Source: Eggerthella sp. CAG:368
GTDB taxonomy: Bacteria > Actinomycetota > Coriobacteriia > Coriobacteriales > Eggerthellaceae
DNA: 10,878 nt
Direction: 5' to 3'
NCBI GenBank assembly: GCA_000434775.1
Contig: FR895493.1
Span: 1-10,878 of the forward strand
The notes below the pieces were generated by a model. The model did no database searches, was not told the DNA's origin, and saw only the letters and a list, made by a program, of their open reading frames with translations. Both the position numbers and the translations under genes were made by a program. Within the stretch, counting starts at the first letter, position 1. Every line of letters starts with the position of its first letter. Of the stretch, positions 1-7,275 are shown piece by piece.

Positions 1-2298
1 TCAGCGCCAGGTCAAACGGGAGATGTTTCGTGTGAAACAGTTCAACCCGAAAAGCCTATGACAGAACTCGAAGCACGTCTCGCAGCTCTTCATTCAGAAA
101 TTGCCGCAACGGAAGCTCCTCATCTTTCCGACGAGGCAAAAGCTGCTTTCGAGCGTATGGGCGAGCCGGAGCAGCAAAAAGAAAAGGGTATGCAGCCCGC
201 TCAGGTAGATGAGGTCAGTGATTTAGGTGTTGAAGGAGCGGCTCTAAACGTAGCACCCGTAAAGCCAGTGCCCGAGCCTGAACCAAAGCCTAAACAAGCT
301 AACCTTGGATCAACGGCACCTATTGAACCTGTTTCTGTTGCTCAGTCAGGAAAAGAGATAACTCCTCCTGTTGTTGTGTCTGTTACCGATATAGCTAAAG
401 AGGAAGACCATAATCTTGCCCAGGCTCCTTCAACATCGGCTGCTGCAGCATCAACGGCTCGTTCTGGTTCTGCTAAATCACTCGGCGCGGTAACAAAGAA
501 AGCATCCGATACTCAAAAGCCAGAGCGCGTAACCGTGGAAGTAACCCCAGTGTCTTCAGGGAATAAAGAGGAAACATCAACGGCGGGTAAAACTCAAGCT
601 ATCGCTCCCATTGATGTCTCTGCACTATTGAATAAAGATCAAGAGAAAACATCAGAGACCCAGAAAGCCTCAGATAAACCCAAAGCTGCGGATGTTTCCG
701 TAACAAAGAAAACTTCCGTACTGCCTTCAGTTTCGGTAGACCGAGCTGCTTCCGTTCAGACTAAACCAGGTCAGCTTAAGCAACCATCTAATCAGCCGGT
801 ACCTTTGGTTCAAGATAAGGCTCCTCAGAATGTTGGAAAAGCATCTCCTTCCCAGGAAAGAGTCCAAGTTCCTGCACCGGAAGCAGCGTCTATTGCGTCA
901 CCAATTATTGGTATGGATTCCATCGCGACACTTCAGTCGGAAGCTATTCCCAGAGTAGACATTGACACCTTGCAGCCTGCTCAACAGGCGGAACGACAGG
1001 TAATTGTGTTGCCAGATGTAGTGTCTGCGCCGAATGCGAGCATAGATGAAGGTAAGCAGCGCGCACCGATGGCTGAAGGCAATGAATCAACGCGTTCAGG
1101 CACAAAAGCACTCCTTTCTAATATGCTTCCTCGTATTAGCGAAAATGGCGTTCCTGTTCACGAGGAATCGTCTAACGTCGATACATTCGGTTTGAACTTG
1201 CCATCATTAGGTGACTCAGGGGAGGTTGAACATAACACTGTTTCTCCAACAGGATCATTCTCCACGGTTGGCGGAACGGGCGCCTTTGCCCCTGTAGGTG
1301 ATGAGCTTGTTGCTGATGTTGCTCCCGAAGATATGTATGTGGACGATGCTGATGATTCAGCATATGATCAGGAATATACACAAACGGGCGCATTTGCAGG
1401 TCCTGGATATGTCGACATGCCTAAATCTCGCGCAGGTCGTCTGTTCGGTCGTTTTCGCTCTAAGAAAAAGAAGGATCAAGTCGAGCCTTCAATGAGGGAG
1501 TGGATTAATGCTGATGACAATTATGAAGCGCGCAGTGTTGGTAAGGCTCGTGGAAATTGGGAAAGCTTCCGTGAAGATGACACTCCTGTAGATGCTCCAG
1601 CAGACAAGGGGCAGTTTGTTGATGTTGATTACTCTGACGATTCTTTCGATAATCCTCGCGGTTGGAATGGTGGTGCTTTCTCACTTAAACGCCTGCGGAA
1701 GGGAAAGACTGATGCTGAGGAATCCCTCGAAAATTATGACGAAGAGTATGCGGAGGATTTTGGTGCTGACTATATTGCAACTTCTTCTGCTGAGAACTAT
1801 AGCGAGGCGGCAAGTGTAAACCAGGAGTTTAGAAAACTCAATAACTTCCGTTACCCTGGTCTTGATACCGAAGTTTGGTTTGTTGCGCTTGGCGCCGAAA
1901 ATGCTGCTCATTCAGGTATGCAGGCTTTTATGGATGAGCATGCTGATGAGCTCAAAGGTTCAATTATTATTAATTTGGAAGCACTTGGTGCAGGGCGCCT
2001 CACCTTTATTGAGCGTGAGGGATTTCTCAAGCCCAAAGCAGTTTCTTCTCGCATGAAGCGATTCTTGCGAGCGGCAAGCGAAAAAACGGGAATTAGTTTT
2101 TCCACTGCAACCATGGATAGCCGTGACACTACAGCTCAATATGCCATGAGTCGCGGTCATCAAGCAATGACTATCATGGGTATGGAGCAGGGGCAAGCTG
2201 CGCACTATGGAAGCAAAGACGACACGATCGACAATATCGATGAGCAAACCTTAGAAGCCAATGCGGCGTTTGTTATGGCGATTTTGAAAAGCATGTGA
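1..2298 (+). CDS. M28-family metallopeptidase-like protein, C-terminal part with very long low-complexity linker (5' partial)
   Basis: The frame is open to the left edge, so the ATG at 58 is probably internal and the true start lies outside. Numbering from that Met, residues about 2-40 look helical. Residues about 40-590 are a Pro/Ala/Ser/Thr/Lys/Glu-rich, probably disordered stretch holding three TG[SA]F motifs (398-401, 407-410, 443-446), a basic patch (R458-K472) and acidic runs. Residues about 595-746 resemble the second half of an M28 aminopeptidase domain: the EVWFVALGAEN segment, NLEALG, and AHYGSKDDTIDNID with the last zinc-ligand His (H716). The first half, with the HxD metal ligands, is not visible and must lie upstream if the enzyme is complete. 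Two expected ligands differ: the second Glu of the usual Glu-Glu pair is N615, and the usual Asp is E641. Substrate and activity are unknown. A non-catalytic role is possible. Confidence 0.7.
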   Translation, partial: SAPGQTGDVSCETVQPEKPMTELEARLAALHSEIAATEAPHLSDEAKAAFERMGEPEQQKEKGMQPAQVDEVSDLGVEGAALNVAPVKPVPEPEPKPKQANLGSTAPIEPVSVAQSGKEITPPVVVSVTDIAKEEDHNLAQAPSTSAAAASTARSGSAKSLGAVTKKASDTQKPERVTVEVTPVSSGNKEETSTAGKTQAIAPIDVSALLNKDQEKTSETQKASDKPKAADVSVTKKTSVLPSVSVDRAASVQTKPGQLKQPSNQPVPLVQDKAPQNVGKASPSQERVQVPAPEAASIASPIIGMDSIATLQSEAIPRVDIDTLQPAQQAERQVIVLPDVVSAPNASIDEGKQRAPMAEGNESTRSGTKALLSNMLPRISENGVPVHEESSNVDTFGLNLPSLGDSGEVEHNTVSPTGSFSTVGGTGAFAPVGDELVADVAPEDMYVDDADDSAYDQEYTQTGAFAGPGYVDMPKSRAGRLFGRFRSKKKKDQVEPSMREWINADDNYEARSVGKARGNWESFREDDTPVDAPADKGQFVDVDYSDDSFDNPRGWNGGAFSLKRLRKGKTDAEESLENYDEEYAEDFGADYIATSSAENYSEAASVNQEFRKLNNFRYPGLDTEVWFVALGAENAAHSGMQAFMDEHADELKGSIIINLEALGAGRLTFIEREGFLKPKAVSSRMKRFLRAASEKTGISFSTATMDSRDTTAQYAMSRGHQAMTIMGMEQGQAAHYGSKDDTIDNIDEQTLEANAAFVMAILKSM

Positions 2299-2339
2299 TC
2301 CATTGCCTAATTCATCTGGTAAAACAAACATTCTATGGC

Positions 2340-2345
2340 TACAAT
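2340..2345 (+). promoter_or_regulatory. Candidate -10 box for the DUF5679 gene
   Basis: TACAAT matches the sigma-70 -10 consensus at five of six positions. It lies about 60 bases before the ATG of the small zinc-ribbon gene. I see no well-spaced -35 box, so this is a weak call. Read-through from the upstream peptidase-like gene is equally possible. Confidence 0.3.
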
Positions 2346-2405
2346 AAGGAAGCTGTTCGGGTGCGAATAAAATATCCCTTGGACTATTAAAGAAAAGAGG
2401 TCACA

Positions 2406-2558
2406 ATGGCAGTCGTTGCTTATTGCGTTAAATGCAAAGAAAAGAAAGAAATGGTAGATCCTCAGGAAGGTGTTACCAAGAACGGTCGCATCATTACTAA
2501 GGGCACTTGCCCAGATTGTGGCACAAAAATGTCCCTCATTGGTGGCGTGAAAAAGTAA
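2406..2558 (+). CDS. DUF5679-type small zinc-ribbon protein, 50 aa
   Basis: This 50-residue protein has two CxxC knuckles, C7/C10 and C35/C38, separated by a short basic segment, which is the layout of a single zinc ribbon. The pattern AYCVKCK...CPDCGTKMS and the length fit DUF5679, a family of tiny stand-alone proteins common in Actinobacteria and of unknown function. The ATG at 2406 is preceded by AAAGAGG at 2394-2400 with five bases of spacing, which supports this start. The gene sits 107 bases after the peptidase-like gene and ends just before a strong hairpin terminator, so it is the last gene of its transcript. A nucleic-acid-binding or structural zinc role is only an inference from the fold. 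Confidence 0.85.
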   Translation: MAVVAYCVKCKEKKEMVDPQEGVTKNGRIITKGTCPDCGTKMSLIGGVKK

Positions 2559-2584
2559 TCGGAAACCAAGTTTATGATTGTTTT

Positions 2585-2609
2585 AAAAAGGCTCCAATGG
2601 AGCCTTTTT
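2585..2609. terminator. Bidirectional intrinsic terminator between DUF5679 gene and hydG
   Basis: A perfect 11-bp stem (arm AAAAAGGCTCC at 2585-2595) closes a three-base AAT loop. On the plus strand it runs into T5 then CTTTT. On the minus strand the A-rich left arm supplies a T tract. It lies between the convergent stops of the DUF5679 gene (2558) and hydG (2629) and probably serves both. Confidence 0.88.
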
Positions 2610-2628
2610 CTTTTGTATCGTTTACCGC

Positions 2629-4050
2629 TTAGAATCTAAAATCGCGCGAACCTTGTTTGATGGCTTCAAGATTTTTAGTAAGGGTAGCGAACGTTTTAGC
2701 TTCGGCTACCTCTGGTTTTTGAAGCTCTGCGGCAATCAGTTTCTCTCCCTTTTTACGAGTATTATCGGAGGCGTAATCAATAAGATATTCTTCTAGAGTC
2801 ATTAACGCGTTGGGGTGACAAAAGTCTGCAATCTGTTCGTTTTTGCAGAGTTCCATAAATCTGTCACCCTGTCTTCCTGCACGATAGCAAGCAGTACAGA
2901 AGCTAGGGAGATACTCCAAATCTAAAAGCCAATTAATAACTTCATCAAGGCTTCGGTTGTCGTTTACCTCAAACTGACGGCTGTCCTCATTCTCTTCCTC
3001 TTTATAGTAGCCACCAACGCTGGTGCGTGAACCACCTGAAATTTGAGAAATGCCAAGTTCAAGAAGTTGCTCTCGGCAGGCTTTACTCTCGCGTGTGGAA
3101 ACAATCATTCCCGTATAGGGAACAGCAATACGAATACAGGCAACAATTTTTGCGAAGGTTTCATCGTCAACGCCATTATCAAATGTTGAAGGATCAATAT
3201 CGTCTGCACGACGAATACGAGGTACGCTGATGGTATGAGGGCCAACTCCAAAAGTAGCTTCTAAATGTTCTGCATGCATAAGCAATCCAGCAAATTCATA
3301 GCGGTAACCCTCAAGGCCAAAAAGTACACCAAGGCCAACATCATCAATTCCTGCGCGCATGGCTCGGTCATGAGCTTCGGTGTGCCAAGCGTAATTATGC
3401 TTCGGCCCCGTGGGATGAAGCTCCTCGTAGCTTTTTCGGTTATAGGTTTCTTGGAAAAGAATGTACGTGCCAATTTCGGCTTCTTTGAGTTTGCGATAGT
3501 TTTCTTCTGTTGTTGCGGCAATGTTTACATTAGCTCTGCGGATAGCGCCGTTTTTATGTTTAACGGAATAGATGGTTTTGAGACATTCCAATACATATTC
3601 AATAGGATTGTTGATAGGGTCTTCTCCAAGCTCAATAGCGAGGCGCTTGTGCCCCATATCCTGAAGAGCAATAACTTCAGCAGCAATTTCTTCCTGGGTG
3701 AGCTTTTTGCGTGCAATGTTTTTATTTTTGAGGTGATAGGGGCAATACGTACAACCGTTAACGCAGTAATTGGAAAGATAGAGCGGGGCGAACAGCACAA
3801 TGCGATTTCCGTAGTAGTCTTCTTTAATTTTGCGCGAAATTTCGAACATTTCTGAAACAAGCTCTGTGTCTTCACAGGCGAGAAGTACACTAGCATCACG
3901 ATGAGAGAGTCCTTTTCCCTTGCGTGCTTTGTCAAGGAGGGAAGAAACAAACGCGGTGTCTTTTGCCTGCATATCGGCGTAAGCAAGCGTATCGATGATT
4001 TCCTGATGGTTGATAAAATCGTCAGCATTAGGCGATTTTACGTCGTACAT
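2629..4050 (-). CDS. hydG: [FeFe]-hydrogenase H-cluster maturase HydG (radical SAM tyrosine lyase), 473 aa
   Basis: HydG cleaves tyrosine with S-adenosylmethionine to p-cresol and dehydroglycine, the source of CO and cyanide for the H-cluster diiron unit. The radical-SAM CX3CX2C motif is C96, C100, C103 (NYCVNGCTYC). The C-terminal CX2CX22C motif (C385, C388, C411) is the HydG-specific site for the auxiliary [4Fe-4S] cluster with its extra iron, and it separates HydG from the related thiamine enzyme ThiH. Length is normal for the family. I chose the ATG at 4050 because AAAGAAGG (complement of 4056-4063) lies five bases upstream. The frame continues eight codons further to a TTG at 4074 that lacks such a site. 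The gene diverges from hydF across 142 bp and converges on the DUF5679 gene. Confidence 0.95.
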   Translation of the reverse strand: MYDVKSPNADDFINHQEIIDTLAYADMQAKDTAFVSSLLDKARKGKGLSHRDASVLLACEDTELVSEMFEISRKIKEDYYGNRIVLFAPLYLSNYCVNGCTYCPYHLKNKNIARKKLTQEEIAAEVIALQDMGHKRLAIELGEDPINNPIEYVLECLKTIYSVKHKNGAIRRANVNIAATTEENYRKLKEAEIGTYILFQETYNRKSYEELHPTGPKHNYAWHTEAHDRAMRAGIDDVGLGVLFGLEGYRYEFAGLLMHAEHLEATFGVGPHTISVPRIRRADDIDPSTFDNGVDDETFAKIVACIRIAVPYTGMIVSTRESKACREQLLELGISQISGGSRTSVGGYYKEEENEDSRQFEVNDNRSLDEVINWLLDLEYLPSFCTACYRAGRQGDRFMELCKNEQIADFCHPNALMTLEEYLIDYASDNTRKKGEKLIAAELQKPEVAEAKTFATLTKNLEAIKQGSRDFRF

Positions 4051-4092
4051 TATTGCCTTCTTTCGTATAGCCAAACACTGGTAAACGCACTC

Positions 4093-4121
4093 ATTTTATT
4101 CACTGTCTATAGGTAAGTGAA
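4093..4121 (-). promoter_or_regulatory. Candidate hydG promoter
   Basis: Read on the minus strand, TTCACT (4116-4121) and TAAAAT (4093-4098) are separated by 17 bases, a plausible sigma-70 pair about 45 bases upstream of the hydG ATG. The -35 box lies inside one arm of the inverted repeat at 4098-4122, so a protein bound there would compete with polymerase. Prediction from pattern only. Confidence 0.45.
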
Positions 4122-4122
4122 T
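4098..4122. promoter_or_regulatory. Inverted repeat in the hydG-hydF intergenic region, candidate operator
   Basis: ATTCACT (4098-4104) and AGTGAAT (4116-4122) are perfect 7-bp inverted arms with an 11-base centre that includes CTATAG. The repeat sits in the shared regulatory region of hydG and hydF and overlaps the candidate hydG -35 box. The size and spacing suit a dimeric regulator. There is no T tract, so it is not a typical terminator. The regulator is unknown. The arms do not match the classical FNR half-site spacing. Confidence 0.45.
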
Positions 4123-4192
4123 TGCTTGAAACAAGAATATGATAAAAATACTTTCAAGAATTAAGAGAACTATATAAAGGATAGTGGAAATA

Positions 4193-5431
4193 ATGCTTAA
4201 TACTCCCAAAGGACTTCGAATGCATATCGGACTATTCGGCAGACGCAATGTTGGGAAGTCGAGCGTTCTTAATGCAATTACCAATCAAGAAACGAGTATT
4301 GTTTCTAATGTGGCAGGTACAACAACTGATCCTATTGATAAAGCGATGGAGCTTTTGCCGCTCGGACCCGTGCTTTTTGTTGATACGGCAGGTGTCGACG
4401 ACGATCAAGAAGCTATTGGAAAACTTCGTACAAGAAAAACTGCGCAGGTGCTTGATAGATGCGATATGGCACTGGTGGTAACTGAGGCAGGCACATGGAG
4501 TTCGTATGAAACAGAACTATGCGAACAATTGAAATCTCGTGGTATTACGGTGCTTTTAATCTTCAATAAAATGGATGCTTTTGAAGGTAAAACCCTCGAA
4601 GAATGTTCACAGGAAGTACCAAATGAATATCGCACTTTGCCCGCAGTGGGTATGTGTGCAATTCAGAGCAATGGAGCAAAGTCGGGTGTGCTCGCCCTTC
4701 GAGAGGCAATCATCGAGCATGCTCCCGATGAGTTCATTGAAGATCTTGCTATTGTGGGAGATATTGTTGAACCAGGCTCAACAGTTATGCTTGTGGTGCC
4801 CATAGATAAAGAGGCGCCAAAAGGGCGTCTGATTTTGCCACAGGTGCAGGTGATTAGAGATCTACTCGATTCGGGAAGTCATGCATACGTGGTTCAGGTT
4901 GAGGAATTGGCTTCTGCGCTCGCAAATCTTAAAAACCCTCCGGCGTTGGTGATAACGGATTCTCAAGCTTTTGCAGAAGTATCAAAAATTGTTCCGGAAG
5001 ATACTCCTCTTACGGGTTTTTCGGTATTATTCTCGCGCTTTAAGGGAGACTTGGTAACCCAGGTACAAGGCATAAAAACACTCTCTCGCCTGACGGAAAC
5101 TTCCAAAGTTTTAATTGCGGAAGCGTGCACCCATCACCCTATTGAAGAAGATATAGGAACAGTAAAAATCCCTGCTCTCTTGCGCAAGTCAATTGGCAAA
5201 AACCTTTCGATAGACAATGTGAGAGGTGTAACTTTTCCTGAAAATCTCGCAGAATATGATTTGGTTATTCACTGTGGTGGGTGCATGTTTAATCGAAGAA
5301 GAATGCTCTCGCGTATTCATGCCTGTGTAGCCGCAGAGGTTCCTGTGACCAACTACGGATTGGTGCTTGCTTACTATAACGGTGTTTTTGAGCGCTCAAT
5401 TCAGGTATTTCAAAGTTCGCTTAATGGTTGA
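4193..5431 (+). CDS. hydF: [FeFe]-hydrogenase H-cluster maturation GTPase HydF, 412 aa
   Basis: HydF is the GTPase scaffold on which the [2Fe] precursor of the H-cluster is finished and from which it is handed to apo-hydrogenase. The N-terminal G domain shows the P-loop GRRNVGKS (16-23), DTAG (64-67) and NKMD (125-128). The C-terminal domain carries the [4Fe-4S] ligand pattern CxH (C312, H314) then 45 residues then HCGGC (H360, C361, C364), which is diagnostic for HydF. Length is normal. I prefer the ATG at 4193, whose product begins like other HydF proteins just before the HIGLFGRRN strand. An in-frame GTG at 4184 lies only two bases after the AAAGGA at 4176-4181, too close for a start, whereas the ATG is 11 bases away. 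The gene is divergent from hydG, and hydE is not nearby. Confidence 0.95.
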   Translation: MLNTPKGLRMHIGLFGRRNVGKSSVLNAITNQETSIVSNVAGTTTDPIDKAMELLPLGPVLFVDTAGVDDDQEAIGKLRTRKTAQVLDRCDMALVVTEAGTWSSYETELCEQLKSRGITVLLIFNKMDAFEGKTLEECSQEVPNEYRTLPAVGMCAIQSNGAKSGVLALREAIIEHAPDEFIEDLAIVGDIVEPGSTVMLVVPIDKEAPKGRLILPQVQVIRDLLDSGSHAYVVQVEELASALANLKNPPALVITDSQAFAEVSKIVPEDTPLTGFSVLFSRFKGDLVTQVQGIKTLSRLTETSKVLIAEACTHHPIEEDIGTVKIPALLRKSIGKNLSIDNVRGVTFPENLAEYDLVIHCGGCMFNRRRMLSRIHACVAAEVPVTNYGLVLAYYNGVFERSIQVFQSSLNG

Positions 5432-5462
5432 CAGAATGAGGAAATGAGCCTCTGAGATAGGC

Positions 5463-5468
5463 TATAAT
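5463..5468 (+). promoter_or_regulatory. Candidate -10 box for the DUF1846 gene
   Basis: A perfect TATAAT lies 36 bases before the DUF1846 ATG, in the 73-base gap after hydF. No good -35 hexamer sits 16-18 bases upstream. The gene may therefore have its own start site rather than depending on hydF transcription. Confidence 0.4.
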
Positions 5469-5504
5469 CGTTGCGTTCAACACACTTCCCAGGAGGCCAA
5501 CGGC

Positions 5505-6986
5505 ATGCGCATTGGATTTGATAACGATAAGTACATTTCGCTTCAGGCAGAGCACATTCGCAATAGAATTACGGAATTTGGTGGCAAACTCTATTTAGAA
5601 TTTGGTGGCAAGATTTTTGATGACTATCATGCGTCGCGTGTTTTGCCCGGTTTTGAGCCCGATTCTAAAATTCGTATGCTTAAAAGTTTGGTTGATGAAG
5701 TTGAAATCATTATCGCCATTAACGCAAACCATATTGAGAAAAGCAAGGTTCGGGGCGATTTGGGCATTACCTACGATGAAGATGTTTTGCGACTGATGGA
5801 CATTTTGCGCGGCTTGGGTTTTTATGTAAGCACGGTTGTTGTAACTCACTATGCAAACCAACCTGCCGCCGAGGCGTTTAGGCGCCAACTTGATTCATTG
5901 GGCATCAAGAGTGCTTTGCACTATCCCATTGCGGGCTATCCGTATGACATTGATCATATTGTGAGCGATGAGGGTTATGGAAAAAATGATTATATTGAAA
6001 CAACACGCCCCTTGGTTGTGGTAACAGCGCCTGGTCCTGGATCAGGAAAAATGGCAACGTGTCTTTCTCAGATTTATCATGAAAATAAGCGTGGCGTTAA
6101 GGCGGGTTATGCAAAATACGAAACCTTCCCCGTGTGGAACTTACCGCTTAAGCATCCTGTGAATGTTGCGTATGAGGCAGCAACAGTTGATCTCGATGAC
6201 GCAAATGCAATTGATCCTTTCCACTTGGAAGCGTATGGAAAAACTACTATCAACTACAATCGTGACATTGAAATATTCCCTGTACTTAAAACCATGATGG
6301 AGCGTATTTTAGGGGAAAGTCCCTATCAATCCCCAACCGACATGGGCGTTAATATGGCGGGCATGGCAATTGTTGATGATGATGCGGTTCGAGAAGCTGC
6401 AAACATGGAAATTGTTCGCCGTTACTTCCAAGCAGCGGTTGATTACAAGAAAACCTCTACGGGGAAAGATCAGGTTGAAAAACTTGAGCTTCTCATGAAC
6501 AAGGTGGGAGTAACGCCGAGTCTTTCTCCTGCTCGCAGCATTGCGTTATTGAAGGAAGAAACAACAGGCGCGCCAGCGGGTGCTATGGTTTTACCTGATG
6601 GAAGCGTTGTTACGGGTAAAACTTCCAACTTACTTGGTGCCGCATCGTCTTTGTTGATGAACGCTTTAAAGGGGGTATCAGGCGTAGAGGATGATATTTA
6701 TGTTTTGAGTGATGCGGTTATTGAGCCAATTTGTGCGCTTAAAACTGGTTGTCTGCACAGCCGAAACCCCCGTTTGCATTCTGACGAAACTTTGATTGCA
6801 CTTTCTATTTGCTCTGCTACTGATCCTTTGGCGGCAAAACTTGTTGAACATATTGAAGACCTACGTGGTTGCGATGCGTTTTTCTCTGTCATTATTTCGT
6901 CGACCGACGCGGACTTATATCGCACCTTAGGGATTAACGTGTGCTGTGAACCTAAATACGAACAGCATCGCTATTATCACAAGTAA
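5505..6986 (+). CDS. DUF1846 / UPF0371 family protein, 493 aa, function unknown
   Basis: The N-terminal sequence (MRIGFDNDKYISLQAEHI, then LYLEFGGKIFDDYHASRVLPG near 30-49) is characteristic of the DUF1846 (UPF0371) family, and about 490 residues is the full family length. A glycine-rich APGPGSGK segment at about 175-182 looks like a phosphate-binding loop, which hints at nucleotide or phosphate binding, but no reaction is known to me. No signal peptide or membrane helix is visible, so it should be cytosolic. The start is well supported by AGGAGG at 5491-5496, eight bases before the ATG. It lies 73 bases downstream of hydF in the same direction, with a separate -10 box between. A functional link to hydrogenase maturation is not established. 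No clear terminator follows before the tRNA. Confidence 0.9.
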   Translation: MRIGFDNDKYISLQAEHIRNRITEFGGKLYLEFGGKIFDDYHASRVLPGFEPDSKIRMLKSLVDEVEIIIAINANHIEKSKVRGDLGITYDEDVLRLMDILRGLGFYVSTVVVTHYANQPAAEAFRRQLDSLGIKSALHYPIAGYPYDIDHIVSDEGYGKNDYIETTRPLVVVTAPGPGSGKMATCLSQIYHENKRGVKAGYAKYETFPVWNLPLKHPVNVAYEAATVDLDDANAIDPFHLEAYGKTTINYNRDIEIFPVLKTMMERILGESPYQSPTDMGVNMAGMAIVDDDAVREAANMEIVRRYFQAAVDYKKTSTGKDQVEKLELLMNKVGVTPSLSPARSIALLKEETTGAPAGAMVLPDGSVVTGKTSNLLGAASSLLMNALKGVSGVEDDIYVLSDAVIEPICALKTGCLHSRNPRLHSDETLIALSICSATDPLAAKLVEHIEDLRGCDAFFSVIISSTDADLYRTLGINVCCEPKYEQHRYYHK

Positions 6987-7024
6987 TTGTTTTAGGGATT
7001 TAACTCATCGATTTTTGGTTGCGC

Positions 7025-7030
7025 TATAAT
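7025..7030 (+). promoter_or_regulatory. Candidate -10 box for tRNA-Gly
   Basis: A perfect TATAAT lies 14 bases before the mature 5' end of the tRNA, which would put transcription start about eight bases upstream of it, a short leader typical of tRNA genes. The -35 region is AT-rich but has no clear hexamer. The same GCTATAAT octamer precedes the DUF1846 gene. Confidence 0.5.
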
Positions 7031-7044
7031 TGGGAGCACAATCT

Positions 7045-7119
7045 GCGGGCGTCGTATAATGGTTATTACTCGGGCTTCCCAAGCCTGCGACGCGGGTTCG
7101 ATTCCCGTCGCCCGCTCCA
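7045..7119 (+). tRNA. tRNA-Gly, anticodon CCC, CCA end encoded
   Basis: The 75-base sequence folds as a standard cloverleaf. The acceptor GCGGGCG pairs with CGCCCGC, followed by discriminator T and an encoded CCA at 7117-7119. The anticodon stem CGGGC/GCCTG closes the loop TTCCCAA, so the anticodon at 7078-7080 is CCC and reads GGG glycine codons. The T-arm GCGGG-TTCGATT-CCCGT is intact with one G-T wobble, and the variable loop is short. The sequence closely resembles other bacterial tRNA-Gly(CCC). A Rho-independent terminator follows ten bases later. Confidence 0.97.
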
Positions 7120-7124
7120 GCTAT

Positions 7125-7152
7125 GTTGCGCCGTTCCTTCGAACGGCGTTTT
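7125..7152 (+). repeat. 28-nt direct repeat, copy 1 (terminator hairpin)
   Basis: The 28 bases beginning GTTGCGCCGTTCC are identical to 7366-7393. The unit includes the whole terminator stem-loop and the first four T residues. Sequence outside the unit differs between copies. Confidence 0.9.
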
Positions 7153-7154
7153 TT
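7129..7154 (+). terminator. tRNA-Gly intrinsic terminator, repeat copy 1
   Basis: An 8-bp perfect stem CGCCGTTC/GAACGGCG with a CTTC loop is followed directly by six T residues. It lies ten bases after the tRNA CCA end and should end the tRNA transcript. The hairpin and its flanks are duplicated 241 bases downstream. Confidence 0.9.
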
Positions 7155-7262
7155 GTTGCACTGCGCTACGAAGTACGGTGATTTTACAAAACAGTTTAAA
7201 GAACAAAGGAACGGCGAGAACTTTGAAAAGCATACGTTGTTGTTTTTTCCAACGAGGTTAGG

Positions 7263-7275
7263 GGGAATCGAACCC
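7263..7275 (-). other. Inverted tRNA T-arm-like fragment
   Basis: On the minus strand this reads GGGTTCGATTCCC, the same 13 bases found in the T-arm of the intact tRNA-Gly at 7045-7119, but in opposite orientation. The flanks do not form an acceptor stem, anticodon arm or D-arm, and the T stem would have only three or four pairs, so it is not a working tRNA. It could be a relic of tRNA-associated recombination or chance. Confidence 0.35.

Noticed and set aside
3265..3855. Plus-strand reading frame of 196 codons antisense to hydG
   Set aside because: It lies entirely within hydG, whose cluster motifs prove the minus strand is coding. The antisense product is unlike any family I recognise.
4051..4074. 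TTG at 4074 as the start of hydG
   Set aside because: It adds eight residues that overlap the strong AAAGAAGG ribosome-binding site of the ATG at 4050.
5428..5468. TTGACA at 5428-5433 paired with TATAAT at 5463-5468 as a consensus promoter
   Set aside because: The two perfect hexamers are 29 bases apart, far beyond the usual 16-18, and TTGACA overlaps the hydF stop. Only the -10 box was kept as a candidate.
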